Below, piece by piece: positions 16,144 through 26,200 of a stretch of DNA of 59,743 nt. The notes below the pieces were generated by a model, which saw only the letters and a program-made list of their open reading frames with translations, was not told where the DNA came from and did no database searches. Positions within the stretch are counted from its first letter, which is position 1. The number at the start of each line of letters is the position of its first letter. Source of the stretch: Alphaproteobacteria bacterium (lineage in GTDB: Bacteria; Pseudomonadota; Alphaproteobacteria; Micropepsales; Micropepsaceae); NCBI GenBank assembly GCA_017307355.1, contig JAFKFG010000020.1, forward strand, positions 1 to 59,743, read 5' to 3'. Both the position numbers and the translations under genes were made by a program.

Positions 16144-17067
16144 ATGATCTTACCACAAAGAGTGTCGCTCTCCATAGGTCCGGTGCTTTTCAATTGGCCG
16201 GCCCAAAGGTGGAGCGACTTCTACGCCCGACTCGCCGATGAGGCTCCAGTGGACTCCATATATGTCGGCGAAGTCGTGTGCTCAAAGCGACTTCCTTATT
16301 ATCTCGATGCCATTGCTGGAGCTGTCGACCGGCTCCAAAGGGCTGGAAAGACAGTCGTTTTGAGCACATTGGCACTCGTCACGCTTCCGCGCGAGCGGAG
16401 AGACTGCGCGGACATGGTCCGAACGGATGGCTGCGAGATCGAGGTGAACGATATTTCCGCCCTCGCATATCTTACAGGAGGACAGAACTTTCGCGTCGGC
16501 CCCTATATCAACGTATATAACGAAAGCACATTGCGATACCTCGCCGATTTTGGAGCCACATCCGTCTGCTTGCCGCCCGAATTACCTCTTGCCTCGGTCG
16601 CGGCAATAGCAGCGGAGGCACGCAATCTGCATCTCGACTGCGAGATCTGGGCATTCGGCCGGATTCCACTCGCTATATCCGGCCGCTGCTATCATGCGCG
16701 GGTTGATGGCCTGACAAAGGATTCATGCCAGTTCGGGTGTTCGCGCGATCATGATGGTCTCGGAGTCCAAACTCTGGACGGCAAGGACATTCTGGCCTTG
16801 AACGGTGTCCAAACAATGTCGCATAGCTATTGCAACTTGATTGATGATGTCGATCGCGTTGCGGACACGGGCATCACGACCTTGAGATTGTCCCCGCACA
16901 CATGCGATATGGTGGCGATCGCGCAGACGTTCAGGGATCGCCTCGACGGAAAGATCGGTGCCGAAGAAGCCACGGCCTGCGTGAGCGAGATTTGCGGCGA
17001 CGTGCCATTTTCCAACGGATACCTGTTTGGCAGATCCGGTGTCGAAATGATCAGAAAATCTCCGTGA
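16144..17067 (+). CDS. ubiV: Oxygen-independent ubiquinone hydroxylation protein UbiV
   Basis: A 307-aa U32-family protein, partner of UbiU. Cluster cysteines match E. coli UbiV (C39, C180, C193, C197) in spacing: one in EVVCSKR near residue 46, then SGRCYHARVDG and SCQFGC (C-x12-C-x3-C). The ATG at 16144 is chosen because GGGG lies 5 nt upstream; a GTG two codons earlier is the alternative. It begins 30 bp after ubiU and is followed, after a 289-bp gap, by the Fnr gene. Confidence 0.92.
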   Translation: MILPQRVSLSIGPVLFNWPAQRWSDFYARLADEAPVDSIYVGEVVCSKRLPYYLDAIAGAVDRLQRAGKTVVLSTLALVTLPRERRDCADMVRTDGCEIEVNDISALAYLTGGQNFRVGPYINVYNESTLRYLADFGATSVCLPPELPLASVAAIAAEARNLHLDCEIWAFGRIPLAISGRCYHARVDGLTKDSCQFGCSRDHDGLGVQTLDGKDILALNGVQTMSHSYCNLIDDVDRVADTGITTLRLSPHTCDMVAIAQTFRDRLDGKIGAEEATACVSEICGDVPFSNGYLFGRSGVEMIRKSP

Positions 17068-17202
17068 CGCCTACACGCATGGCGACCCGCTATCGGCGAT
17101 AGACCAAAGGCGGCCACAGGCAGGTCATCCGCTTCTCCGGCGCTGGGCCATCTGACCATCGCGCTTGCACGCCGAAATCGGACCAAAATTATATTCCCAG
17201 AA

Positions 17203-17216
17203 GCTGATCCAGATCA
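17203..17216. promoter_or_regulatory. Imperfect Fnr-type box upstream of fnr
   Basis: CTGATCCAGATCAT is an imperfect Fnr palindrome with one change in each half, 141 bp before the fnr start. Autoregulation is common for Fnr but is only inferred here. Confidence 0.4.
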
Positions 17217-17356
17217 TGGACTTTGCGATGGAATTGTTCCGCCGGCGAACCGCGACATTTTTCCCTACCCCTGCCGGGCGGTATCTGGGGACCGAGCATA
17301 GCTGATATAAGGAGTGTCGCAGGAATTGACGGCTGGCAGCGCCAACGAGGTCGAAT

Positions 17357-18061
17357 ATGCAGCTAATGGAGGCTTATGCAGCCTGTATGGCATGTCCGGT
17401 TCGGTCGAACAGCTTTTGCGATGCCGTTCCCATGTCCGACCTTGACAGTCTCGGCAAAGCAAGGCGCCTAATTCGTTTCAACCGTCGACAAACGATTGTC
17501 TGCGAGGGCGCTCCTGCCACAGCATTGTTCAGCATCGTCTCGGGCGTCGTTAAGCTTTACCGGTCTCTTGCCGATGGCCGCACGCAAATCACCGGGTTTC
17601 GCTTTCCGGGCGAATTCTTTGCGGCCCCGCATTCCGGAAGATATACCACCACGGTTGAGGCCCTTACCTCCGTCGAAGCATGCTGCTTTCCTCGCTCACG
17701 CCTGAATCGGCTTAGCCAGCGTTTTCCAGAGATCCAAACAAATCTTATCGAGATGAATCATCAGCATCTTGCAGCGGCGGAAAATCAAATATTTCTGCTT
17801 GGCAGGAAAACGGCCAGAGAGAAAGTTGCAAGCTTTCTGTTGTGGTATCGGGAAAAGCTCGATCAAGAGAAGATAAGCGAGGATCGGCGCATGAGCCTGC
17901 CGATGACCAGAACGGAAGTCGCGGACTTTCTTGGCCTGACGACGGAAACGGTTTCACGCGTTCTGACAGGCCTTGCGCGAGAGAAGATGCTCGCCATCGA
18001 TAAGTCGCATTCCATCACATTGTTGGATGTCGCCTCATTGCGCCGCGCTTCCGGGCTTTGA
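17357..18061 (+). CDS. fnrL: Oxygen-sensing Fnr/FnrL transcription regulator
   Basis: A 234-aa Crp/Fnr protein. N-terminal cysteines C10-x2-C13-x7-C21 plus C109/C110 match the [4Fe-4S] ligand spacing of alphaproteobacterial FnrL/FnrN. The cAMP-type beta-roll is followed by a helix-turn-helix near residues 185-210, TRTEVADFLGLTTETVSRVL, whose E..SR recognition residues read TTGAT half-sites. The many TTGAT boxes in the window are therefore its likely targets. It stands just after ubiTUV and its 3' end overlaps the convergent mobB by 27 bp. Confidence 0.92.
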   Translation: MQLMEAYAACMACPVRSNSFCDAVPMSDLDSLGKARRLIRFNRRQTIVCEGAPATALFSIVSGVVKLYRSLADGRTQITGFRFPGEFFAAPHSGRYTTTVEALTSVEACCFPRSRLNRLSQRFPEIQTNLIEMNHQHLAAAENQIFLLGRKTAREKVASFLLWYREKLDQEKISEDRRMSLPMTRTEVADFLGLTTETVSRVLTGLAREKMLAIDKSHSITLLDVASLRRASGL

Positions 18062-18574
18062 TTCTCGAGGATTTAATTCAAGATATTTCTCGATAAAGTT
18101 CGCGATCGCGCAAACGTCATTCAGCGGCAGGCATCGGTGCGCTCCGGCGAGGCCGGCGTCGTCAGTCGCGACCGCGATGACGCTGGAATCAAGATCGGCG
18201 ATCAATCCTTCGCTTCTCGCGGACCTCGCCACTTCAATTTTGGGATGCGCCCCATGCTTATAGCCTTCGATTACGACAAGATCGCAGGGCGCGAGCTTTG
18301 GAAGCAGTTCCTCCAGGCCCGGCTCTACCGGTCCAGCCGTTTCATGCATCAACGCCCATCGTTGACCGGATACGACAATAACCTCCCGCGCTCCCGCTTG
18401 TCGGTGCCGGTAGCTATCCTTTCCGGGAATGTCGATATCAAAAGCATGGTGGGCATGCTTGACGGACGAAAGATGAAATCCGCGATCCGTCATCTTCCTG
18501 ATCAGGGCCTCCACCAGCGTGGTCTTGCCGCTATTCTTCCACCCCACAATTCCGATGATTTTTTGCTTTGTCAT
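18035..18574 (-). CDS. mobB: Molybdopterin-guanine dinucleotide biosynthesis protein MobB
   Basis: A 179-aa GTP-binding P-loop protein with Walker A GWKNSGKTTLVEALI at the N-terminus, then VKHAHHAFDIDIPGKDSYRHRQAGA and VIVEGYKHGAHPKIE-like motif (read here as LVVIEGYKHG), diagnostic of MobB. It assists MobA in attaching GMP to molybdopterin. It is the last gene of the nar operon, directly coupled to mobA, and ends inside the convergent fnr gene. Confidence 0.92.
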   Translation of the reverse strand: MTKQKIIGIVGWKNSGKTTLVEALIRKMTDRGFHLSSVKHAHHAFDIDIPGKDSYRHRQAGAREVIVVSGQRWALMHETAGPVEPGLEELLPKLAPCDLVVIEGYKHGAHPKIEVARSARSEGLIADLDSSVIAVATDDAGLAGAHRCLPLNDVCAIANFIEKYLELNPRESKPGSAAQ

Positions 18575-19197
18575 GCGAGCAAACGATCCCGGTCGAGCCA
18601 GCGATATGCAATCTCCATATCTTGCGGCCGATTTATATTAAAAAAAGGATCCTCCCGATCGCTCTCCTGCTGAAACTCGACGATCACATTGTCCACGAAG
18701 CCAATTGCCGCCCGAAGGCTTCTGACGCCGGAGGCCAATGCCGCCTCGACCCTGTCGATTGCGGACGTGCGCCAGAGCGTGCAGGTGGGTTGCATTTCGC
18801 CTGATCTGCTCGCTACGGCACAGTGCCTTGATCCGATCGCGTTACGAAATCGCTCGATGCAGTCGGCCGGTATGAAGGGGGTGTCGCATGCAACTGTGGC
18901 TATCAAGGGCAGCTGCCGCGCCTCCGCCCAATGCATAGCCGTACAGAGTCCCATCAACGGCCCTTGGCCCGATTGCCCATCGGGTATGGCAGGTAGAGAG
19001 CAACCCGGACGTGAAGGGCCGCTGATGACAAGTTGATCCACCTGCGGCCTCATGCGTTCAATGACATGGGCGAGTAAGGAGCGTTCTCCTAACCGCATCA
19101 ACGCTTTGTCGCTGCCGTAACGGCGCGAGCTTCCACCCGCGAGAATCACGCCTAAAACCGGAATGGGTACTATTTCGTTCGCTGTTCCAGTGACCAT
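18571..19197 (-). CDS. mobA: Molybdenum cofactor guanylyltransferase MobA
   Basis: A 208-aa nucleotidyltransferase. The start region GVILAGGSSRRYGSDKALM is the GTP-binding signature; later come GQGPLMGLCTAMHW and ATVACDTPFIPAD. It converts Mo-molybdopterin to the bis-MGD form used by NarG. The start at 19197 gives the family's usual short lead and overlaps the upstream small gene by 28 bp; an earlier frame start at 19269 would overlap it more. Its place in the nar operon couples cofactor supply to nitrate reductase. Confidence 0.92.
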   Translation of the reverse strand: MVTGTANEIVPIPVLGVILAGGSSRRYGSDKALMRLGERSLLAHVIERMRPQVDQLVISGPSRPGCSLPAIPDGQSGQGPLMGLCTAMHWAEARQLPLIATVACDTPFIPADCIERFRNAIGSRHCAVASRSGEMQPTCTLWRTSAIDRVEAALASGVRSLRAAIGFVDNVIVEFQQESDREDPFFNINRPQDMEIAYRWLDRDRLLA

Positions 19198-19457
19198 GAA
19201 ATTATTTCGTTCAAGCAGGCGCTGGCAGGCCGGGGCGAATTCTGCAGGCACCCGACCAACTTGACCCATGCCTCATTGTCCGCCCGCCTGGTGAACGCTT
19301 CCACCCTTTCCAATACCGCATCACATACATCGGCATCCTCGGCTTTCGCGATTTGATCCAATCGGGTGAGAGCGCCGGCATCGCCGGAATTCGCAAGTAT
19401 CTGCTCCAGCTCCGAGCGATCCTGCAACCGCATCAAAAGTTCACCGAGGGTCGTCAT
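19170..19457 (-). CDS. Hypothetical protein in nar operon
   Basis: A 95-aa helical protein, coupled by ATGA to the PPIase upstream and overlapping mobA downstream. It begins MTTLGELLMRLQDRSELEQI and reads as helical hairpins (LTRLDQIAKAEDADVCDAVL), with two cysteines. It resembles no family I can name. Its position between a maturation PPIase and MobA suggests a helper in nitrate reductase or cofactor assembly, which is inference from context only. Confidence 0.65.
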   Translation of the reverse strand: MTTLGELLMRLQDRSELEQILANSGDAGALTRLDQIAKAEDADVCDAVLERVEAFTRRADNEAWVKLVGCLQNSPRPASACLNEIISWSLEQRTK

Positions 19458-20263
19458 GCGGCTCTGTTTTCGAATGGAGCGTTCGGCGCCATGTCAATCC
19501 CTTCAATCTGCGCAAGCCCGATCAACTTCTCCACATATGCCGCCACATCGCGGCGCCATTGGCGTTCCGTCAGATAATCGCCTATCGAAGCTTCAACATA
19601 CTCGAACGGAAGGGTGTTGCCCGCCGCGCGGCCGTCCAGCCTCACGATATGAGCTCCGAACCGCGACATGACGGGCTTCTGCGTAATGCCTCCCACCTCC
19701 AGTGAACGCAAAGCCGCCTCGAATTCCGGCACCGTCTCACCGGGGTTGATCTGGCCAAGCCGACCTCCGCCGCTTCGCGAATCGCACTGCGACAATTCCC
19801 GGGCAAGAGCCTCAAACCGCTCCGGCGACTGTTGCAATTCGGCAATCACGACCTCGGCCCTCGCCCCTGCCGCGCCATAGGCTTCGGCATCGTGTGGATG
19901 CGCCGAAAACAGAATATGAGACGCCTCGAACAAGTCGGCAGTGCGGAACCGCGCGGGATTCTCATCATAGAAAGTTCTGCAAGCCAAAGCGGCCGGTTCC
20001 GTCATTTGGATTTCGGATTCGATGAGCTTTCGAATCCTGGCCTCATCATCCAGCTCGCGCTTTCCGGCCTCGACCCAATTCGGTTCCGCCACCACACCCA
20101 ATCGATTCGCCTCTTCCAGCAGAAGCGTGCGGACGATCAGTGCCCGAGCCGCCGCATCAAACGCCGCCGCAGGAGTGCGAGCGGGATGATGCTGCGCTTC
20201 CGCGGCAATCATTTGGGGAGGCAAGGTTACGCCGTTCAGCCTTATCGATGCTCTTTCTGTCAT
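19454..20263 (-). CDS. Parvulin-type peptidyl-prolyl isomerase of the nar operon
   Basis: A 269-aa PpiC/NifM-like protein. The N-terminal helical part (residues about 1-110) precedes a rotamase domain with FEASHILFSAHPHD, then GGRLGQINPGETVPEFEAAL and RFGAHIVRLDGR. There is no signal peptide, so it acts in the cytoplasm. Three ATGs lie in a row; the last (20263) has the best spacing from GAGGAG. Such isomerases are common at the end of narGHJI operons and are thought to help fold the reductase. It overlaps narI. Confidence 0.85.
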   Translation of the reverse strand: MTERASIRLNGVTLPPQMIAAEAQHHPARTPAAAFDAAARALIVRTLLLEEANRLGVVAEPNWVEAGKRELDDEARIRKLIESEIQMTEPAALACRTFYDENPARFRTADLFEASHILFSAHPHDAEAYGAAGARAEVVIAELQQSPERFEALARELSQCDSRSGGGRLGQINPGETVPEFEAALRSLEVGGITQKPVMSRFGAHIVRLDGRAAGNTLPFEYVEASIGDYLTERQWRRDVAAYVEKLIGLAQIEGIDMAPNAPFENRAA

Positions 20264-20265
20264 CA

Positions 20266-20964
20266 TCATGCTCCTCTGGAGCGGCGAGTGCGCACGATCT
20301 GATAGCCCTGGCGGCCGAGATACCAGACAGGCGCACTCCAGATATGAACCAGTCGCGTGAACGGGAAGATGAGGAAGATCGTCATTCCCAAGACCAGATG
20401 AACTTTGAAAATGGGCGATACCCCCGCCGCAAATTGCCACGCGTCGACCCGGAAAGTGACAATATGCTGGGCCCAGGTCATCAAGGCGATCATCTCGCCA
20501 CCATCCAGATGGTTTAGCGACACGAAGATGCTGCTGAGCCCTAAGAGCAGCTGCACCAGGAGAATGATCAGCACGGCAATGTCGGCAACAGAGGATGTGC
20601 GTCGGATGCGGGAATCGCTGAGCCGGCGGTGCAGCAGCAATGCGATACCGACGAGGCAGGCCAACCCGGCCAAACCGCCGACGATAATCGCGGTGAGCTG
20701 CTTTGCCGTATGAGAGATACCAAGAAACTCAAAGACTTTGACTGGGGTAAGCAAGCCGCCGGTATGCCCTATCAGGATCACGAGTATGCCGACATGAAAT
20801 AGATTGCTGCCCCACATGAGCTGGCGCCGCCGCAGCAGCTGGCTCGATTGACTCTTCCAGCCATATTGCTCTCGGTCAAACCGGATCAGGCTGCCGACAA
20901 GAAACACCGATAGGCAGATATAGGGATATAGCCCGAAAAGAGCACCATTGATCGTCTCGTTCAC
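20266..20964 (-). CDS. narI: Respiratory nitrate reductase gamma subunit
   Basis: A 232-aa cytochrome b membrane anchor with five helices. It oxidises ubiquinol at the periplasmic side and passes electrons through two b hemes to NarH. Histidine-bearing helices include SNLFHVGILVILIGHTGG and FKVHLVLGMTIFLIFPFTRLVH (split here for length). The GTG start at 20964 is chosen because AGGAGG lies 6 nt upstream and GTGA overlaps the narJ stop; a longer frame would read back into narJ. Confidence 0.95.
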   Translation of the reverse strand: MNETINGALFGLYPYICLSVFLVGSLIRFDREQYGWKSQSSQLLRRRQLMWGSNLFHVGILVILIGHTGGLLTPVKVFEFLGISHTAKQLTAIIVGGLAGLACLVGIALLLHRRLSDSRIRRTSSVADIAVLIILLVQLLLGLSSIFVSLNHLDGGEMIALMTWAQHIVTFRVDAWQFAAGVSPIFKVHLVLGMTIFLIFPFTRLVHIWSAPVWYLGRQGYQIVRTRRSRGA

Positions 20965-21680
20965 GACAACCCTCCTGGACGACGTGCGGCCGCTCCGTCC
21001 ACCGACATGCGTCTGATCATTGCATCGGCGCGGGGGCAATCGTCTGTTCCTGCATCGCCCGCCCCGAACCGGACTTCCGCCTCCTCCCAGGCCTTATCGA
21101 GAGCGCCAAGGTCCGAGGGATCCTCGATCTGCTGCCGACGCAATTCCTCCAGCACGTCCTCATCGGGCGAGACACGCGACAGATCTACTAAAGCGTCCAA
21201 GGCAACGGCATAATCGCTTTTCCGCTTGCGCAGCCTTTCGGTCAACGCGGTAAAAATATGCACCGCCTCACCTAGATTGGAGCGCGCTTCGGCCTCGGGC
21301 AGAGTCGACAGAAATTCGAGGAAAAGAGGGATGTAATCGGGGAATTCCCGCGCTCCGATGTCCAGCCCTGCCTGTCTGTATCGCTCCAGCAGCGATACCA
21401 TGGCCTGACCGCGATCCCGGGATTCGCCATGCACATGCTCGAACAGATACAGCGAAAGAGCTCGTGTCCGGTCAAAGAGTTCAACATAGTCGGACTGCAC
21501 CTCCAGCAAATCGGCGCCAGCGATTTTCGCGATCAACTCACCAACGGCAGCGCGATGTGCCGGCGGCAAAAGCCGTTCGGTGTTCATCGCGATAATCAAT
21601 TCATGCGCAGCCGCCTGCAGTTCGGCTGTGGGATAGGAAAGAACAGCACTCAAGACTTTGTATGTGGTGGTCATGGTCAT
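20961..21680 (-). CDS. narJ: Nitrate reductase assembly chaperone
   Basis: A 239-aa all-helical TorD/NarJ family protein. The start MTMTTTYKVLSAVLSYPTAE and the segment SDYVELFDRTRALSLYLFEHVHG (written here as its parts SDYVELFDR and LSLYLFEHVHG) are typical of NarJ. It guides insertion of the molybdenum cofactor and the proximal Fe-S cluster into NarG before membrane docking. It overlaps narH and narI by 4 bp. Confidence 0.95.
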   Translation of the reverse strand: MTMTTTYKVLSAVLSYPTAELQAAAHELIIAMNTERLLPPAHRAAVGELIAKIAGADLLEVQSDYVELFDRTRALSLYLFEHVHGESRDRGQAMVSLLERYRQAGLDIGAREFPDYIPLFLEFLSTLPEAEARSNLGEAVHIFTALTERLRKRKSDYAVALDALVDLSRVSPDEDVLEELRRQQIEDPSDLGALDKAWEEAEVRFGAGDAGTDDCPRADAMIRRMSVDGAAARRPGGLS

Positions 21681-23200
21681 TTTCCCGCCGGCTCCGGCAG
21701 CCTGTGCTTCTTGGGTAGGTTGAAGATATTCTGATCGCTGAGTCCGTCAGAGCACCCGTTTCCGAAGGAGAAACCGCAACCGCCTTTCAGATCATACGCA
21801 TCTTCATTTGCCTCGCGGTGGGCAGTCGGAATCACGAAGCGATCCTCATAATTGGCAATGGCCATGACACGGTACATTTCCTCGATCTGGGCCGTGCTGA
21901 GGCCCACCCGCGCTGCCACACCTTCGTCGATCACGCCGTCGATCGTCTTTGAACGCATGTAGCTGCGCATAGCCATCATCCGCTCTAGGGCATTCGTCAC
22001 CGGCTCTTCCTTCCCGGCCGTCAGCATATTGGCCAGGTATTTCACCGGTATGCGAAGCGAACGGACGTCAGGCAGGCCATTTTCCAGATCGATCTGCCCC
22101 TTCTCGGCGGCCGTCTGGATGGGCGAGAGCGGCGGCACATACCAGACCATGGGCAAAGTCCGGTATTCGGGATGGAGCGGGAACGCCACGCGCCAATCCA
22201 TCGCCATCTTCCAGATCGGAGACTTTTTTGCGGCTTCGATCCAAGCATGGGCTATACCATCTGCCGCCGCCTGAGCCTGCACCTTCGGATCGAAAGGATC
22301 CAGAAATACGGAGAGCTGGGCCTCATAAAGGTCCCCCTCATCCGGTGTTGCAGCTGCTTCCGCGATCCGGTCCGCGTCGTACAACACCACGCCGAGATAA
22401 CGGATGCGGCCCACGCAGGTTTCGGAGCAAACGGTCGGTTGGCCGACCTCGAGCCGGGGATAGCAGAGAATGCATTTCTCGGATTTTCCCGATTGCCAGT
22501 TGTAATAGACCTTCTTGTAGGGACACCCGGAGACGCACATGCGCCAGCCACGGCACTTGTCCTGGTCGATCAGGACAATACCATCCTCCTCGCGCTTGTA
22601 GATTGCGCCGGATGGACATACCGAAACGCAGGCGGGGTTGAGGCAATGTTCACATAGCCGCGGCAGGTACATCATGAAGGTATTTTCGAACTGGCCGTAA
22701 ATCTCCTTCTGCACGCCTTCGAAGTTCACATCTTTGGATCGCTTGGAAAATTCGCCGCCCAGAATCTCTTCCCAATTCGGGCCGCCTTCGATCTTGTCCA
22801 TTCGCTGGCCCGTAATCAGCGAACGCGGCCGGGCGGTGGGCATGGTCTTGGAGTCGGGCGCGGTGTGCAGATGCTGATAATCGAATGTGAACGGCTCATA
22901 GTAATCGTCGATCTCCGGCAGATCCGGATTGGCGAAGATATTCGCCAAGATCCTCCATTTGGACCCCATGCGGGGTTGAAGCTTGCCATCGCGACGACGA
23001 AGCCAGCCGCCATTCCAGCGCTTTTGATTCTCCCATTCCTTGGGATAGCCGATGCCGGGCTTGGTCTCGACATTGTTGAACCAGGCGTATTCGACGCCTT
23101 CGCGCGAGGTCCAAACATTCTTGCAGGTTACCGAACAAGTATGACACCCGATGCATTTGTCGAGATTGAGCACCATGGCGATTTGCGCGCGCACCTTCAT
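21677..23200 (-). CDS. narH: Respiratory nitrate reductase beta subunit
   Basis: A 507-aa iron-sulfur subunit with four cysteine groups: CIGCHTCSVTCKNVW, CEHCLNPACVSVCPSGA, CRGWRMCVSGCPYKK and KCILCYPRLE...CSETCVGR. The tryptophan in the third group (CRGW) replaces one cysteine and marks the [3Fe-4S] centre, as in E. coli. It conducts electrons from NarI to NarG. The ATG at 23200 shares one base with the narG stop (TGATG) and gives the usual start MKVRAQIAMVLNLDKC. Confidence 0.97.
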   Translation of the reverse strand: MKVRAQIAMVLNLDKCIGCHTCSVTCKNVWTSREGVEYAWFNNVETKPGIGYPKEWENQKRWNGGWLRRRDGKLQPRMGSKWRILANIFANPDLPEIDDYYEPFTFDYQHLHTAPDSKTMPTARPRSLITGQRMDKIEGGPNWEEILGGEFSKRSKDVNFEGVQKEIYGQFENTFMMYLPRLCEHCLNPACVSVCPSGAIYKREEDGIVLIDQDKCRGWRMCVSGCPYKKVYYNWQSGKSEKCILCYPRLEVGQPTVCSETCVGRIRYLGVVLYDADRIAEAAATPDEGDLYEAQLSVFLDPFDPKVQAQAAADGIAHAWIEAAKKSPIWKMAMDWRVAFPLHPEYRTLPMVWYVPPLSPIQTAAEKGQIDLENGLPDVRSLRIPVKYLANMLTAGKEEPVTNALERMMAMRSYMRSKTIDGVIDEGVAARVGLSTAQIEEMYRVMAIANYEDRFVIPTAHREANEDAYDLKGGCGFSFGNGCSDGLSDQNIFNLPKKHRLPEPAGK

Positions 23201-26200
23201 CAGACGGACTCCTTGGCGGGCATTGGTTCTTCCATCCAATCCACTTTTGCTTGCTTGCGCACGATGACGAATTCGTCGCGATTGGATCCGACCGTGCCGT
23301 AATAGTTGAAACCATAGCTTTGCTGCGCATACCCGCCGATCATGTGGGTGGGCTTGATGACCGTCCGCGTGACGGAATTGTGGATGCCGCCGCGCAGCCC
23401 CGTCACTTCCGATCCCGGCACGTTCACGATCTTCTCCTGCGCGTGGTACATCAGCACCATTCCCTGTGGTACGCGTTGGGAAACCACTGCCCGGGCCACC
23501 AGCGCGCCGTTCAGGTTGTAGGCTTCGATCCAGTCGTTATCTTCGATGCCGGCCGCCTTGGCATCAATCTCGCTGATCCATACGATGGGCCCACCACGCG
23601 ACAGGGTCAGCATCAGGAGATTGTCCGTATATGTGGAGTGAATTCCCCATTTCTGGTGCGGGGTGATGAAATTCAAAACCAGCTGCGGATGACCATTGCC
23701 CTTCAGATCAATGATGGGCTTGATCGTCTTGGTATCGATCGGCGGACGATAGACCGCCATCTGCTCGCCGAATGCACTCATCCAGGGATGATCCTGGAAC
23801 AGCTGTTGGCGTCCGGTTAGCGTGCGCCATGGGATGAGCTCATGCACGTTGGTGTAACCGGCGTTGTAGCAGACCTTTTCCGACTCGATTCCCGACCAGG
23901 TGGGTGACGAAATGATCTTTCGCGGCTGCGCCTGGATGTCCCGATAACGGATCTTTTCGTCTTCTTTGGCCTCAGCGAGATGGCCATGCTCTCGGCCGGT
24001 GAATTCACTCAGCGCCGCCCACGCCTTCATGGCCACTTCGCCGTTGGTTTCCGGAGCCAGTGACAGGATGACTTCGGTCGCGTCGATATCGGTTTCGATG
24101 CGCGGCAGCCCTTTGCTCGGGCCGTCCTCGGTCACCACGCCATTCAATTTTCCGAGAAGCTCGACCTCGTGCTGCGTCTTCCAGGCAATACCTTTGCCCC
24201 CATTGCCGATGCTGGTCATCAGAGGGCCAAGCGCCGTGAATCGCTTGTAGACATTGGGATAATCGCGCTCCACGACGTGAATCTGGGCCATGGTCTTGCC
24301 GGGAATCGGAGCGACCTCACCCTTGGACCATTCCTTCACATCGATCGCCTGGGCCAGTTCACCGGGGCTGTCATGCTGCATGGGCAGCAGCACAAGGTCC
24401 TTTTCCTTACCCAGAACGCCCTTCGCAATATCGGAAAAATGTCGCGCCAATTCCCTGTAGATCTCCCAGTCGCTGCGGCTTTCCCAGGCCGGATCAACCG
24501 CGGCGCTGAGCGGATGGATGAAGGGATGCATATCGGAGGTATTGAGATCGTTCTTCTCGTACCAGGTGGCAGTGGGCAGCACGATGTCGGAATAGACACA
24601 CGTGGTGGACATGCGGAAATCCAGCGTCACAAGCAGATCCAGCTTTCCTTCCGGGGCTTCATCCCGCCAGATCACTTCCCGCGGCTGCATGGAAGCGGTC
24701 TCGCCCAGATCCTTGCCCTGAACACCGTGCGAGGTGCCGAGAAGATGCTTGAGGAAATACTCGTGTCCCTTTCCGCTGGACCCCAGAATATTGGACCGCC
24801 AGACGAAAAGGTTGCGCGGCCAGTTGACTGGATTGTCGGGATCTTCGCAGGACAATTTCAAGCGGCGGGCAGCTATCTCATCGCGGGCGAAATCCACGGG
24901 ATCCTTGCCGGCAGCCTCGGCAGCCTTCGCCACATCCAGTGGATTGGTTTCCAATTGCGGCGCAGAGGGCAGCCATCCCATTCGTTCAGCGCGGACATTG
25001 AAATCGATCATACTGCCCTTCCACCGCTCCTTGTCCGCCAGCGGTGAAAGAATTTCGTCGATGCCCAAAGTCTCGTATCGCCACTGATCGGAATGGGCAT
25101 ACCAATAAGAAGTCGCGTTCATATGGCGGGGCGGGCGTGCCCAATCCAGGGCGAAAGCCAGAGGGGTCCAGCCGGTTTGCGGTCTGAGTTTTTCCTGGCC
25201 GACATAATGTGACCAACCACCTCCTTCTTGCCCCACACAGCCACACATCACCAGCATGTTGATGATCGCCCGGTAGGTCATATCCATGTGGTACCAGTGA
25301 TTAATTCCGGCTCCCACGATCACCATGGATTTGCCTTTGGTCTTTTCCGCGTTGCCGGCGAATGCCCGGGCTACGGAAACAACCAGATCCGGCTTCACGC
25401 CCGTGATGCGCTCCTGCCAGGCAGGGGTATAAGGCACGTCATCGTCATAGCTTTTGGCGACATTGTCTCCGCCCAGCCCGCGATCGACGCCGTAATTGCC
25501 GCAAAGAAGATCGAACACGGTGGCGACATGGACCTCGCCCCCGGCGAGCTTCATTCGCCGTGTCGGTATATTGCGCAAAAGCACTTCATCATGATCGGTA
25601 CCCGTAAAGTGGTCATGCGCAACCCCGCCGAAATATGGGAACGCCACGGGCAGTACTGCATCCCGCTTTTCGAGCGTAGACAGGGCTAAGGATACGGCCT
25701 CTTCTCCCGCGCGCTCCTCGAGATTCCACCCCCCCTTCTCGCCCCAGCGGAAGCCAATGGATCCTTGGGGAACGACAACCTTGTCCGTCAATTCATCTAT
25801 CGCAACCGGCTTCCACTCCGGATTGTTGCCCTCGCCCAGATTGCCTTCGAAATCGCCGGCGCGCAGGAAGCGTTCCGGCACATACCGACCGTTTTCATTC
25901 TTGAGCAACACAAGAAACGGCATGTCGCTGTACTTCCGGCAATAGTCGGTGAAGTACGGCACCTTCCTGTCGACATGGAATTCCTTCAGGATCACATGAC
26001 CGAATGCCATAGCCAAAGCGGAATCGGTGCCCTGCTTTGGGTGCAGCCAAAGATCGCCGAACTTCGCGGCCTCGCTGTAATCCGGCGTGATGACGACACT
26101 CTTGGCACCGCGATAGCGGGCCTCCGTGTAGAAATGCGCGTCCGGCGTCCGCGTCTGGGGAACATTCGACCCCCAGAGCAGAAGAAATCCAGCGTTATAC

